A DNA stretch of 64,000 nt, from NCBI GenBank assembly GCA_023053575.1, contig JAKZAP010000010.1, forward strand, positions 12,485,225 through 12,549,224, written 5' to 3'. Positions within the stretch are counted from its first letter, which is position 1. Each line of letters begins with the position of its first letter. Origin of the DNA: Branchinecta lynchi. Taxonomy: Eukaryota > Arthropoda > Branchiopoda > Anostraca > Branchinectidae. Under the pieces are notes generated by a model. That model did no database searches. It saw nothing but the letters and a program-made list of their open reading frames with translations, and had not been told where the DNA came from. The translations under genes and the position numbers were made by a program. Below, piece after piece: positions 41,969 through 54,457 of the stretch.

Positions 41969-43007
41969 AAGAGTGGAAAATAAAAAAATCCTTTAGCAGA
42001 ATCCGAATAATTAAGTGCATTCAATCAAATGATACAAACATAAGTTGGCTTTTCAGTCAAACTTTAAGTACTTTGCCTCTCAGGACTTTATTTGAGCCTG
42101 CTGTTTCTTAATTTCATCCATTAGCCTAATCTTTAAAGAGCCGAAACTACTTTATATGCTAATATCACGTTAATATACCCCTAGGCATTGGAGCCGATTC
42201 AAATTGTAGTATTGTTTTTGCAGGATATAGAAAGTGAATTATATGCTTCGACACGACAACGAAACACCTTTGTCAGTCAAACTTAGAAGTCATCTTGGAG
42301 TTCGAGTGATGGAAACGTGCAATTAAAGTGGAAGGATTTCCTCGTCAGAGTAGCGTAATAGCCCTTTCTAGGTATGTGATCCATTTTATGTATTCTTTTC
42401 AATGAATTATGGGTAATTTTCCTGCGGGCTTTTTTAAGGCCAGTTCAAGTTCAAATTCTTTTAACTTTCAAAAATAAGGTAAAAAAATACAGTACTAAGA
42501 AGAGAGAAAGTGCTGATATCTTTCCTTTTGACCTAACGTAGAATATCGAAGATGTCGTGGGCTTATAAGATTACAAAAATGTTGCTGTGCAACCACAAAT
42601 TAAAGAAGAACACTCGTTTTCCGTGCATATTAGAGAATGGCTTACTGACGAAACGTCCCCATGACCAAACAACCCCGTGACAAAACTTCCTCGTGATAAA
42701 AGTCCCCCTGACAAAACGTCCCTGTGGCGAAACCCCCCAGGCATAGATTTTTAAGGTCGCCTCGATCATCAAGTGTATGAATGGGGTAAAACAACTTCAG
42801 TGTACATTACAGTTGTGGGAACATTCTTTATATGCAGGAAAGATCAGACATGGTTGCTCCATTAATTTATTGTTTCCAGTTAAAATGTATAGTTTAATAT
42901 GCCTTGCAATGGACCCGTAACTGATCAGTTCTAGGTAGTTTGATGCAACATCCACACACAATCTGATCAGTAGGCCTAGCTATCCCTCGGCCATGAACAA
43001 AACAAAT

Positions 43008-43170
43008 CTGTAGCCGGGGACGTTTTGCCATGGGGACCTTTCTCCAGGGGACGTTTCGCCACGGGGACGTTTTGTCATGAGGATGTCTTGCCATAGGGAC
43101 GTTTTGTCGTGGGGACGTTTTGTCACGGGGACGTTTCGCCAGGGAACTTTTAAAATTGGGACGTTTCGCC
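43008..43170 (-). repeat. ~19-bp degenerate minisatellite, reversed
   Basis: GGGACGTTTTGCCATGGGG-type units in a row, about eight. The array at 42635-42740 has the complementary form, so the pair forms an inverted arrangement about 300 bases apart. Confidence 0.7.
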
Positions 43171-43540
43171 GACAACCCTTACAGAATACACGCGTCGAGC
43201 AAAAATAAACTAAACAAATCCGACTTTCTCAATTATTGCAGAATACTTCATAAAAAAAAATAGTTATGAAGTATAATCAGTTTTCATATAGTAGAATTTC
43301 CCTGTCAGACTGTGATACGTCTATGCGCTTGTACATCGAGATGCGCTTGTACACGGAGATTCAAGTTTTCCGCGTCATAGTAGAATTTGCGTTGTGAGGA
43401 CGGCCGTATTTATTCTGAACGGCATACTGGGGCGACTATTGGAAACAAAAAATCCCTTAATACAATCCAAATAATGGTACATATTCAGTTAAATGATACA
43501 AAAGTAAGTTAAACTTTAAGAGGGTCATAACAGATATGCT

Positions 43541-44241
43541 CAGTCTAGTACACTAGCCCCATTTCAGGCAGGGTGCTCAAACGTCTAGCACCATGCCTGG
43601 GTGCTAGACGTTCAAGCACTGTACCTTGGATTTTATGTATGGTGCATGGATTTCAGTATACAGTGCATACAGAAAAAACACAGTTTCTGTCATCACAACT
43701 GAGCACCGGCTCGGACAGGGCTGAAATTACTACTATGAATTAGAGAAATCAAAGACAATCCTTTATATATTTTTCACAACAAAAACAAAAGGGCTCTAAT
43801 GATGATGGAGATGAAAAACCTAACAGCACCCTATCTATTTTCCATGTATTTTCCCTATCTATTCCCCAAGAGCCAATATTCTGGTTGGCTGCTAGGTAGA
43901 AAAAGCTGAGGCACAGGACACTTTGCATGCAAAACCCTTGACTATGTAGAAAAGGAAATGAGGTTTTTCACATCTGTCATCAGCCGAGCCCTTTTGTTTT
44001 TGTTGTGAAAAATATACAAAGGATTGTCTTTGATTTCTCTAATTCATGGTAGTAATTTCAGCCCTGTCCGAGCTGGTGCTCAGTTGTTATGACAGAAACT
44101 GTGTTTTTGATGCATGCACTGTATACTGAAATCCATGCACCATACATGAAATCCAAGGTACATTGCTTGAACGTCTAGCACCCAGGCATGGTGCTAGACG
44201 TTTGAGCACCGTGCCTGAAAAGGGGCTAGTGTACTAGACTG
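43541..44241. mobile_element. hAT-like foldback element, 701 bp
   Basis: It begins CAGTCTAGTACACTAGCCCC and ends in the inverse (GGGGCTAGTGTACTAGACTG). The arms stay complementary for roughly 250 bases, including TGCTAGACGTTTGAGCA-type blocks, with a ~190-base centre. A perfect 8-bp duplication GATATGCT flanks it (43533-43540, 44242-44249). CAG ends and the 8-bp duplication fit hAT. No transposase is encoded. Confidence 0.88.
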
Positions 44242-44566
44242 GATATGCTCTGATGACGTCTGCACAAGGATGCGTAAATATGTGTCATCTGTTATCATAG
44301 TTCTGACAGTATTCAAGACAATATAAGCTCACATACAAGTCAGAGACAAGACGTAAATAACCAATCATTGATTAATATTGGTAGCGAACCTTCGCTTCTA
44401 AATCGAGCTGTAGAATTAACGTAACCTGAATATAACGCAGTGCGTGAAAAGTATCCATCATGTTTTTCATGTTTTCGCGTGAAATGTTTTACGCTTTTGA
44501 TAATGAACCATTCTATCTTGGTAATGGTTGCACTTGTGCCAGAGTCGTTACACACGCAACAGAAGA

Positions 44567-45684
44567 AGCAAGACCAAAGGTTTCGATGGGATCCCAAAAA
44601 GTCAATATTTGATCCAGACAATTGGGTCTTGTCTTCGCCAGACTCCTTGAAGAGTATTAATATTAAAATTCAGCAACAGATAAGGCCAAATAGCTAATCA
44701 TCCGAGAAAACCAAGTTCAGATTTGGATTCAGCATGTGTGTTTACCCCTATAAGTCATATCTGTTTTGACGAAAACTTCTTGCCACTTCTGACAATTTCC
44801 CGGTTTCAGCCGAATTCCGGAACTACTTGTCCGGCGAAAAAAGAAAGCTCAAAAACGAACTCAGCGTATCCCCAATATTGAACATCTAATCAACTTCAAA
44901 TAAAAATTTGACTTATAACAAATCGAACTATATGTCCGGTCGAACTATATGTCGAACTATATGTCCGGGTAAAAAATGATTTTCATACACGGATTCAGCA
45001 TCTCTCCTTACCCCTAAATCGGACATCTAATCAATTACAAATATAACTTTAACTTTTTCCGGTTTTGGCCAGATTCCGGGCGAAGTACTTGCCCGGGTAG
45101 AAAATTGTTTTCTCCCAAGTGTTCAGCATGTCTTCTTACCACCAAATCGAACATTTGATCAACTCCAAATAAAACTTTTACTTTTAACAAACTTTCCGGT
45201 TTTGGCCGGATTCCGGGCGAACTAATTGTCCGGCGAGAAAATGGTTTTCAACATCGTTTTCAGCATGTCTTCTTACCCCTAAATCGAACATATAATCAAC
45301 TTCAAATAAACTTTAACAAACTTTTCGGTTTCGGCCGGATTCCGGGCGAACTACTTGGCCGATGACAAAATGGTTTTCACCATCGTGTTCAGCGTGACTT
45401 CTTATACCATAATAGACTATCACAGTATATGTTTAAAAATATTTCATTTGCCCGTTAATTTAAACCCCCTCCCCCACCACTAAATGTAGGGCTACTGAGC
45501 CCATCTACAAATTTGACCTTACTCTTGACTCAAAGAATCCTCACACCAAGTTTCATCAAAATATCTCATTCCCTTCGAGAGTGATAGTGCGCACAGACGG
45601 ACGGACAGACCGACGGACGGACAGACGGACAACTTTTGCGATGTCATAGGTATCCCGCCACTCACGCTTTGGGATCCCAAAAAG
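44567..45684 (-). repeat. GGGATCCC-bounded repeat, full inverted copy (1.1 kb)
   Basis: AAGACCAAAGGTTTCGATGG, GATCCCAAAA at the left and CGCTTTGGGATCCCAAAAAG at the right. About six reversed tandem units lie between, then a head with a (GGAC)n-like run (GGACGGACAGACCGACGG). Confidence 0.75.
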
Positions 45685-45699
45685 CAGACCACGAGCTCC

Positions 45700-48440
45700 C
45701 ATTATTAGTGGAGTGTTCCTTGTTTATTTATTCATTTATTTCCCTCAGAACTGAGGAGCACATGATGCTTGGCTAGATGGATCGATTTTATTGATTAGAG
45801 TAAGTGACCCTCTGGCAGGATGGATCGAAGGGGGGGGGGGAGTGAGTGGGGGTGATTCACCCCACCCCACCCTGCCTTTTGCTATGTCGTATCAGTCGTT
45901 TATTTTGGCCTCACCGAGGTCCCGGGCGCTAATTTTCGTCAAAAACAATCCGAGTCGTTTTAGAACAAATTGTTAATTTTGGCACTATCTAGCTTCAGTA
46001 GGAATCCGCCCCAGTCAAAGGCAAGCCAAGTTGTTTATACCACGTTTCAAAACCCGTTAGGTCGGATACCTGATTATTTCGCAAAAGAAGGGTGCCGTTG
46101 CTGCTGAACTGGCAGCAATTATCCTTGTTTTAAAACCTTTTTACTCGCATGTGAATTGTATCTGTCTCACTTAGGTCTTTCAGATTTTAGCCTGTCAAAA
46201 TTACTATAGGTTAGCTGTTAAAGTGAAGTCTGACTGGATAACATGAATGAAGCCAAAAGCAAGAGACAAGGTTAAGTGCAAGGACTGAGGGTCAAACTTA
46301 AACTACAAGTGAAAAAGAAGCATGAATTTTTAAACGCAACGGAAAAGCCATCAGAATCCAAATGGCAGGGGCCCTGCAAAACCCTTCCTAAGCAAGTATA
46401 CGCAGGACAGTGAAAGAATATCGATTACAAAGCCAGGTTCAGGCGGGTGAGTCCAACGCTTGAAAAGGGCGAGAAAGATTTTGATATATACCCAAAATTC
46501 GTTTCCAAGGGCAGGAGTGGAACCGCAGACACTAGAATAGCTCATTCAAGCCTGGAGGTAAATTTTTGGCTGCCATGTTACCATGCACATCTGAAAGCCC
46601 TTAGTGAAATTGCACAGTCTCTAAGATGAAAATGTCAGGAAAAACCGACAACTCGAAAACGATCTCTTTTCACCGTAAGTTATACTGACTGTAAGTGAAC
46701 TTCTGTGCTGTGTCTAGAGCATCAACCCTCGCTTACTGAGATTCGAATCTAATTTGGTGGTAAGGTCGCAGGCGAAGGTTGAGGAAGATAAAAACCTTTC
46801 TGATATGCTTTAAGGTAGTTTCACATACTTTTGTTTTAGTAATCAAAATACAGGATGTCGAATGGACAGCTAAAATGGTACACGGTATTTTCATAACTAA
46901 ACAAAGTAAGTCAAAACTAAGCGAAACTACACCCGAAAACGCAACTAAAGTCCTGTTGGCAAATCGGAATCTTTTCACACACAAATAATCCAGTCAGAAT
47001 TTGTAAACTCCAGTCAGGAGATTCGGGCAAAGACCAAAAGATTGTTACGTCTATAAATCGTATTTTTAAATGCACCAGCAAACTGCTTTTCCTCGTTTAG
47101 TTTCTGACTGTCAAAAGCGTGTCTTTTAAAATGAAAATTTCGTTTTTTTGCTGTATTTCAGAAAAAATCTACTTTGTGTCTACTTTATTCCGGTCTGCCA
47201 CTACTTAACCACTTTTTCGACGGACAGATTTTTTTGTATACTTTGTTTTTCATTTTAATCAAAAAAGACGCTCTGCTCCTCGGCGTCTCAAAAAATCTCG
47301 CACATGTGGCGCATTTCCTAGTATTCTCTGTTTAGAACAGTGTCTCATTTGTTTGGCGATGAGGCTTGGAAATTTTGGTATCAGAAGCAGAGAAACTTTG
47401 TATAGTAAGTATAGTTAAATTCTGCCAGGAAAACGCAGATTAAAAATGTTTCGCATATGGCGCTTATTTTAATTTGTCCTGGGTACAGGCTTTGGAAGTT
47501 TTCCTCTTTCGCGTAAGCTGAAAATGGGGAATTTGGCTTTCTTTCCGAAGCCTAAACAAATTTGGCTTTCCAAACAAATTTTTGAAGACCATTTCGCGGC
47601 GATGGTGTTTTTTTCGGTACTTTCAGTATATTGTGACCCACAAGTCGTTGAAATTAGGGGCCTGCCACCCCTGGCCTGAATGCTTTCGGCCACCCCTACT
47701 GTTTGGAAATGGGTTGAAATTTCTGCAACCATTGAACATCAGTTTTCGTTTCATAGGCAAACACCCTACCTTCCGTCCCCGTTGCATACAAATATTCTTA
47801 TACAGATTGAAAGACCAGTGAACCGACGACAGTAGTGTGGTCACAATAAAATCAGCCTTACTTAATTGTTTTGAGGCATTAAAATACGGACCGATCCTGA
47901 AAAATTGAATTTGCTCCTTTCCTGTGTCAGCATAAGGTCCCCCCCCCCCAAAAAAAAACAAATATATTGGGTACAAATCTGTCGTCTGCCTGAGTCTGAA
48001 AATCGAGTAACCGGAACATAAGAATTTAAGACTTTCTGACTTTTCCAAAAAAAATCTAATCAGTGACAAGAATACGTAGAAATTTTACGAGTTTGGGAAA
48101 ATCGGTGGGTCAGTCGGTGGGTCAGTCTGTCTGTCAATAATAATACAAAGCAAGAGAAAAGGCTTTCGCCTCTAAATAACTCTAAGAAATTTTGAGTAGG
48201 CGAACTAAAGTAGTTAAAAATCTCATCAACAATGCACTTAAAACTATTGATCGATTCAGCATTAACCGCATCTTCGGTAAGGCTGTTCCAAGGATCAACA
48301 ATTCTGTTGCCAAAACCCCACTTAAAAACGTCCCTGTGGAATCTTGACTTAGTAAGCTTGTACGCGTGCCCTCGATGATGACGGTTAATGCTGAATCTTA
48401 CTAAATCACATCACTTCAAAATTGTCATAACCTCCATTGA
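45700..48440. other. Intergenic stretch between genes A and B, nothing recognised
   Basis: No exon of the SLC5 family, RT motif, long inverted repeat or RNA gene was recognised here. Short open frames (for example 47623-48069 minus) have no recognisable motifs and biased composition. A 5' UTR exon of gene B could hide here. Confidence 0.45.
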
Positions 48441-48454
48441 TTAATCTGAATGTT

Positions 48455-49525
48455 TCAGTCCACTGTTCTCGAGTTAGGGTGCTTCCAGACGTGCCAGGAC
48501 GATGAAACTTGGCAGGCATATCCTGGAACCGACCAAACTAGCTTGGAACTAGTCATTTGCCCGATCCGACCATTGTGGGGGGAGGGGGAGACGATGGAAT
48601 CCGGAATTTAGGAGCATGCATAACTTTCGAACAGGTGATCGGATCTTAATGAAAGTTGACATCTGAAAAGACGACATGTCTCAGAAGTCCTATTTTAAGT
48701 CCTGACCTAATCCGATGAATGTGAGGAGGGGGCGGAGGGTGGAGACGGAAATCTTGTGTCACGGTTAGAGTGGAGCGATCGGGATGAAACTTGGTGGGAA
48801 GTACAAGCACAAGCTCTAGATACATCACGGACAGAACTGGACCGGATTCTGACATGAGGGGAGTTGGAGGGGGATTCCGGAATTCCAGTGATCAGTAGTT
48901 AATGTACTTCCAGGTGGGCTAGGACGATAAAACTTTGCAGGCTTATCAGGAAATTAGTGTCATGCATAACTTTTGAACGAGTTATCAGATTTTAATGAAA
49001 CTTGATATCTTGAAATACCTCATGTCTCAGATGTCTCATTTCAGATCCTGACCAGATCCGATAAATCTGGGGGGGGGGGGTCGGAGGGGGGAACCGGAGA
49101 TCGTATGACACTCTCAGAGTGGAGCGATCGGGATGAAACTTGGTAGGAAGAAGAAGCACAAGCTCTAGATACACCACTAACAGAACTGGACCGGATTTGG
49201 ACACTCTTGGGTCCTGAGTTGGACCCCTGGACTGGGGTTCCGGAATTCAGGCGATCCGTAGTAAATGTACTTCCAGGTGGGCTAGGACGATAAAACTTGG
49301 CAGGCAGACCCGACCAGATGAACTTGGAAACAGTCACTTGCCGGATCCAAGCGTCGTGGGGGGAGTGGGAGACGGCGGAATCTGGAAATTAGTGGCATGC
49401 ATAACTTTTGAACGGGATATCGGATCTTAATGAAACTAGATCTCTTGAAAGACCTCACGTCTCAGATGTCCCATTTCAAGTCCGGATCGGATTCCATATG
49501 AGCTTCCAGCTTTTGTTTTATATTC
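48455..49525 (-). repeat. 420-bp-unit repeat, reversed copy upstream of gene B exon 1
   Basis: Two to three reversed units with GACGATGAAACTTGGCAGGC, GAACTGGACCGGATT and poly-G runs. Ends ATATGAGCTTCCAGCTTTTG, the complement of the family's left end, about 100 bases before the gene B exon 1 acceptor. Confidence 0.7.
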
Positions 49526-49628
49526 TTTATTAGGCCAGCTGTTTTTTTTTAACTAAAAATTTAATTTTATTTCGACGGCTTGTTTTGTCTCTCCACTTCC
49601 CAACTAGTCCCTTTTGTATTTTCAGGGC

Positions 49629-49846
49629 ATGTCAGCTTTCGACAATCCAGAAGAACTCGTCCAGCGCTTCGGATGGCCGGACTACCTTGTTTTCGGACTC
49701 ATGCTCGCTGTCTCTGCTGCCATTGGGATATATTATGCATTTCCGTGCGGGAAAAGTAAGGACAGTGGTGCAAGTTCGCAAGAAGAGTTCCTTATGGGAG
49801 GTAGAAATATGGGGACGTTCCCGGTCGCCATGTCACTCATAGCTAG
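49629..49846 (+). CDS. slc5a8-like: Gene B coding exon 1 (218 nt coding), start codon and helix 1
   Basis: The ATG at 49629 opens [20 protein letters not shown], then a first membrane helix ([18 protein letters not shown]), then the SLC5 N-terminal signature [20 protein letters not shown]. It ends in phase 2 (AG, then GTAAGG). A pyrimidine-rich acceptor (TTTGTATTTTCAG) stops three bases before the ATG, so the exon probably starts at 49626 and a 5' UTR exon lies upstream. The ATG is the only one that keeps the usual SLC5 N-terminal length. Confidence 0.94.
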
Positions 49847-50384
49847 GTAAGGAATCCAAACTAAGGGAGAACGGTAAGCACTAAACAAGGGATGTAGGGT
49901 GAGCAAGGTGTAGTATGGTGTACAAGGTGTATGTGCAGGTGTACGTTAAGTGGGTGTTTACAGCAAGCATTTGTACTTTTATTTATTTATGACCCACGTT
50001 TGGTTACAGTGGAGCAAAAGAAAACTAAGCAAAGACACAAATTAAAACACTATACAAAACAAAATAAATAAACATGTTTAATATATATTTATATATACAA
50101 ATACAGCTTCCTATACGTGCAATGTATAGGTGCAGGTGTGCGGTAAGCAGGTGTTTGCCACCTGCCGTTTTGCGTCTTGAATTTTGACAGCATTTCCTCA
50201 GGACTGATTGAAGGACCTGAAGGAAAGGTTAAAATGTAAATCTGATTTCTGAAGGACCTCAGAATTCCCTTTGATGCCGCTTTTTTTCGGGTTCGTTTCT
50301 TAATTACTCTCAAGATTATGGCTCATAAAAGGAAAAGCCTCTAAAAAGATCTGGTCCTCCTCAAGATATTGTCATCATTTCCTT

Positions 50385-51770
50385 TTTATGGCACTTGAGC
50401 TTACTCAAGTGCATATAGTGATCGTAATGTCTGTCTATCTGTCGGTCTGTCCGCATTTTGCTAGTTTGGGCACTTCCACATGACCGAGTACGATAAAACT
50501 TGCCACGCATATCAGGGACCTAACCGAATTAACTTGGAAATAATCACTTCCCCGATCGACCATCAATGGGAGAGAGGCAAGATGGGGAATCTGGAAATTA
50601 GTAACATTCATAACTTTGGAACGGGTAATCTGGCGTGCATTAAACTTGACAGGTATCAATAACAAGTGTCTTGGATTTTCATTGTCAAAATCGGATCGGA
50701 TCCGATAACTGGGGGGGGGGGGGGGCTAGAGGGGACTCCCGAAATCTCTTGAAACGCTTTTTCTAGTTTTTGTCAAACCCCTACCCCTTTCTTCGCACTA
50801 GTACAGCTCTGCTCGTGGATGAGTCATTCTTTGATTAAATTCGTTCGGAGAGAGCTACAGCAATCGAAGGTTGAAGGAGTTGGTATAATATGTTGTTGAA
50901 CCTTAGTAGGGGTTGATATAGATTAGGGGGTGCTAGGATGATGAAACTTGGCAGGCGTATCAGGGACCAACCTGGCAATAATCAGTTTCACGATCCGACC
51001 ATCTGGGGGGGGGGGGTCGAGGGTGGGGGAATCCGGAAAATTGAGTGGTGTGTAACTTTCGAACGGGTGATCGGATTGAAATGAAACTTAATACCTGAAT
51101 AAATGACATATCTCTCATGTTCCATTTGAAGTCTGAACTGGACTCGACAGGTATGGAGGAGTTGGGGGGGGGGGGGGACCGGAAATCCCGAGAAACGGTT
51201 AGAATGGAGGGATCGGAGTGAAACTTGCTGGGAATAACAAGCATCTGCTCCAGATAAATCGTTTACACATTTGGACTGGATCCGGACACTTTGGGGGAGG
51301 GGATGGCGGGGTGTTTCCCGGAATTCCGGTGACGTCGGTTCTGGGAATTTTCACGACGAAACTCTGAGGCGTATCAGAGACCCTATCAAACTGACTTGTA
51401 AATAAAAATTTACTCGATCCGATAGTCGTGGGGGAGTAGAGGAAGGGGGAACCCGGAATATTAAGTCGTGAGTAACTTTGGAACGGGTGATCGGATTTGA
51501 GTGAAATTTTGTAATTGAAGAGAGGACATGTCTCTGGTGTTTTTTTCATGTCCGGACCGGATCCAGAAACAGCTGTGGGGGGGGGAGAGAGGAATATGCG
51601 ACCGGCTTAGACTGGAGAGATCGGGATGGAACTTTGTGGAAATAACCAACAGATGCTCCGGATAAATCATTTACAGAACCGGATTGGCACAGGCGACTGT
51701 GGGGGGAGTTTAACTTTTTACTTCCAGGTGTGCTAGGACGATGAAACTTGGCTGGAATATTGTAAATTCG
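50385..51770 (-). repeat. 420-bp-unit repeat, reversed copy in gene B intron 1
   Basis: Opens with TTTATGGCACTTGAGC, TTACTCAAGTGC and continues with three reversed units, each with a poly-G run (for example near 50710, 51005, 51165). Units are more diverged than in the 28.5-kb copy. Confidence 0.7.
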
Positions 51771-51959
51771 ACAAGGTTGGCTTAGAAATCGCCACTTTCT
51801 AAATCTAACGATTCCTTAAAGTACCAGTCATGACCGCAAGTTAAGAAAAAATACTTTTAAGCAAAATATGCATTTCATGATCCCCATGAACCCACTAGCA
51901 TTTACACCTTAAGGGTTTTGCTTACAAATGAGGTTCTAGCTCCCTTAAAGTGCGCATCT

Positions 51960-53030
51960 TCACCGCAAGGTCGAAAATTACTTTATACCAACGATGCCTT
52001 CTAGCTACTAGCAGGCGAAACCCTAGACGAAGCAGAGGTCCGTCTCGTCGAAACGGGAAATTACGCAGCAACAATTCAAAGAAGAAACGTTATTGATATA
52101 AATGTCGAAACCATATTGAAGACCCGTGAACCGCCCAACGAAGAAGAGGAGTTCTAGAAATGCCTTTTACAGTACTTTTTACTTACTAGTGTATAATAAA
52201 AATAATAATCGACTCTGTACAAAACTCCCAAACAAAAAACTCCCGCCAACATTTTGCTTATTCTTGCAAGTGCCATACGAGCATTCAGCTCTTGTTTATT
52301 CATGTTGTTTCCGTTTTTTTTTTGCTCTTCTTTTTTGCATATCCAGTTGAGCTTTTTTAAATATTGTAACTGATTTTAGCTGGTCTTCGCCAAGCGGTCT
52401 TTTTCTGTGCTTTCCTTTTGGTGGAATTAATAGAGTTTTTTTTGTTCTTGAATAAAGATAAATGAAACAGAAACCGACTTTATTGGCAAAAATTCTTAGG
52501 ATGGTGGGATGGGGTGGATTTCTGAAAATAAATGCCCGAAATCTCTGTCTCTGCTGAGCAGATAGCCCGCGTACTGAACGTGTATCACCTCTCGGTGATA
52601 AATTTGTAGCCTGTGTAGCTGTATGGTAGTTGTACGAAAAAGGTTCATGTAATAATATGTAATTGTACAGAATACTTTAATTTAATGTGTATCACACTGC
52701 GCTAATCTTAAGCAGTAGTATTCAGCCTTCAGTAGCATCCAGTCTTGCTATAGTAGCACTAGTTGGTAGGGGTGATGGCTTCATGCTACTTTTTCACACA
52801 ACTTCATACTACTATTTTGAGATAATTTTTCATCGGGTTTCCACCAGCTTTACACTCGGAACCGTGCCTACTATCTCATCATGTCGGAGAGGAAACGACT
52901 ACCACTAAGCCACTCTACAACCACTCTCGCTAAAAAGCCAACTGATGAATTCCCCCTGAAGTTGGCACTGTCCTTGTTTGAGGAAGGCGTCTGTAGTTTG
53001 CCGCCTCTCCGTTAATAAATCTTGCCTATT
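51960..53030. other. Intron 1 of gene B, unassigned part
   Basis: At 52264 TGCAAGTGCCATACGAGC, ATTCAGCTCTTG is an isolated end of the 420-bp-unit family. At ~52730 a piece of the 61.5-kb foldback occurs. No coding signal. Confidence 0.45.
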
Positions 53031-53034
53031 CTAG

Positions 53035-53176
53035 CTTCATGTCGGCCATCACCCTGCTTGGAACTCCCGCAGAGATGTATCAATTTGGCACGATGTACTG
53101 GATGATTGGGATCTCCTATTTCCTTGTCATGCCTGCCTCTGCATATCTTTATTTGCCAATCTTCTACAAACTACAG
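53035..53176 (+). CDS. slc5a8-like: Gene B coding exon 2 (142 nt)
   Basis: Acceptor TATTCTAG and donor GTATGT. Same length and phases as gene A exon 2. It encodes SFMSAITLLGTPAEMYQFG, then MYWMIGISYFLVMPASAYLY and LPIFYKLQ. The four differences from gene A are conservative (Ile/Met, Gly/Ser, Ile/Phe, Ala/Ser). Confidence 0.95.
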
Positions 53177-53355
53177 GTATGTGGAAGTGCATTTTCACCT
53201 TCTCGTTATCCTCTGTTTCGTTTCACGAGGCCTTAATCCTGTGTCTTCATCTTGTGCTGCATGCGTACCATCTTAAAAAGTAGAACTTATTAGTTAAAAG
53301 TCACGTACAGTGAAGTTGTAGCACCTATTCGTAAACCTGAATAGAACGTTTAAAT

Positions 53356-53857
53356 GGGATCGACTAAAACCAGGAAGGGAAGGGAACGCGAGAAAAGCAG
53401 GAAGGGCATACAAAAACGAGGAAGGATATACTAAAACGAGGAAGGCTGTCGCCAGAATTCGCAGCACCGTTCCCTTCCTCTATTTAGTATTATTTGAGGG
53501 GTCGGCAAATTTCCAAATTCAAAGTTCACCATACCTTCCTCGTTTTAGAATGCCCTTCCTGGTTAGTAGCCTACCGTCAGAACGAGAAATGGAAAGGTAA
53601 ATTACAATTTTTATAGTTGCCGACCCCTCACTGAACTTAATTCCTACCCATGTCAGGATACTAAAGGATGGTGAACTTCGAATTTGAAAAGTTGCCGACC
53701 CCTCAAATATACTAAATAGAGGAAGGGGCCGCAAATTCTGGCGACAGCCTTTCCGGTGTTAGGATGCCCTTCCTCGTTTTAGTATGCCCTTCCTGGTTTT
53801 AGTATGCCTTCATGCTTTTCTCGCGTTCCCTTCCCTTCCTGGTTTTAGTCGATCCCC
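53356..53857. mobile_element. Foldback element with GGGATCGACTAAAACC ends, ~500 bp
   Basis: GGGATCGACTAAAACCAGG on the left is inverted on the right (CCTGGTTTTAGTCGATCCCC). GTTTAAATG occurs on both sides (53348-53356, 53858-53866), an 8-9-bp target duplication. The arms contain many AGGAAGG and TTTTAGTATGCCCTTCC units and two GCCGACCCCTCA blocks. No gene inside. Confidence 0.85.
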
Positions 53858-54457
53858 GTTTAAATGACATCGCTTCTTACTACTCTCTGCTTTCCAGGAA
53901 ACGGAGCAAACTCCGTAGGCCACAGCATGGTTAAGTGTGCAATTCACAGTCCGACAGAATGGACACTGCCCTAATGCATTGTTTAAATAGGTATATTGAG
54001 GACTTTAGGTGTATTACGGCGTATAGAGATTCATCTTCTCTTCGGGGCGCGTTGTAATAAGTTGAATAAGGAGAATCCCTGGTTCTATACTCGCTCATAT
54101 AGAGGCCTTCAGATCGTTTGGTTGGTTCTGCCAGCTGGTCGAGGATAGAAGCAGCGTCGTCAAGGTTGCCACGGGAAGCACTAAAGTTCTACTTTGTTGG
54201 GAGTTGAAGAAACAACTTTTCTTCAAAAGAACGAGTTTTGTTCTGCTTCGACTGCTTGTTATTATTAGTTCAAGGACCTATGCTGTCCAGCTGTTGATTT
54301 AGTAGCTATTTACAACATAAGGCTGTCAAATTGAACTCGTGTTCTGCAAGTAGTACTAAGAACCCTGTTTTGTATCTTTAGAAGCTCGTAAAGCTGTAGT
54401 CACAAGGCAACATCGAACGCTGCATTAAGAAGAACCTTTTTACTTCCTATTTGAATA

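Larger units (their letters stand above)
40975..42090 (+). repeat. Dispersed repeat carrying two TIR insertions
   Basis: Matches 60095-60555 across GAAAATGCGTTACTTCGTTG, GATTTGTGGTACCTCTATG, GTAGATATTCTGAA and GTTGGCTTTTCAGT-AAACTTTAA. Insertions at 41031-41344 and 41661-41968 are absent from the 60-kb copy. Partial relatives at 34230-34480 (reversed) and 43255-43530. Confidence 0.75.
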
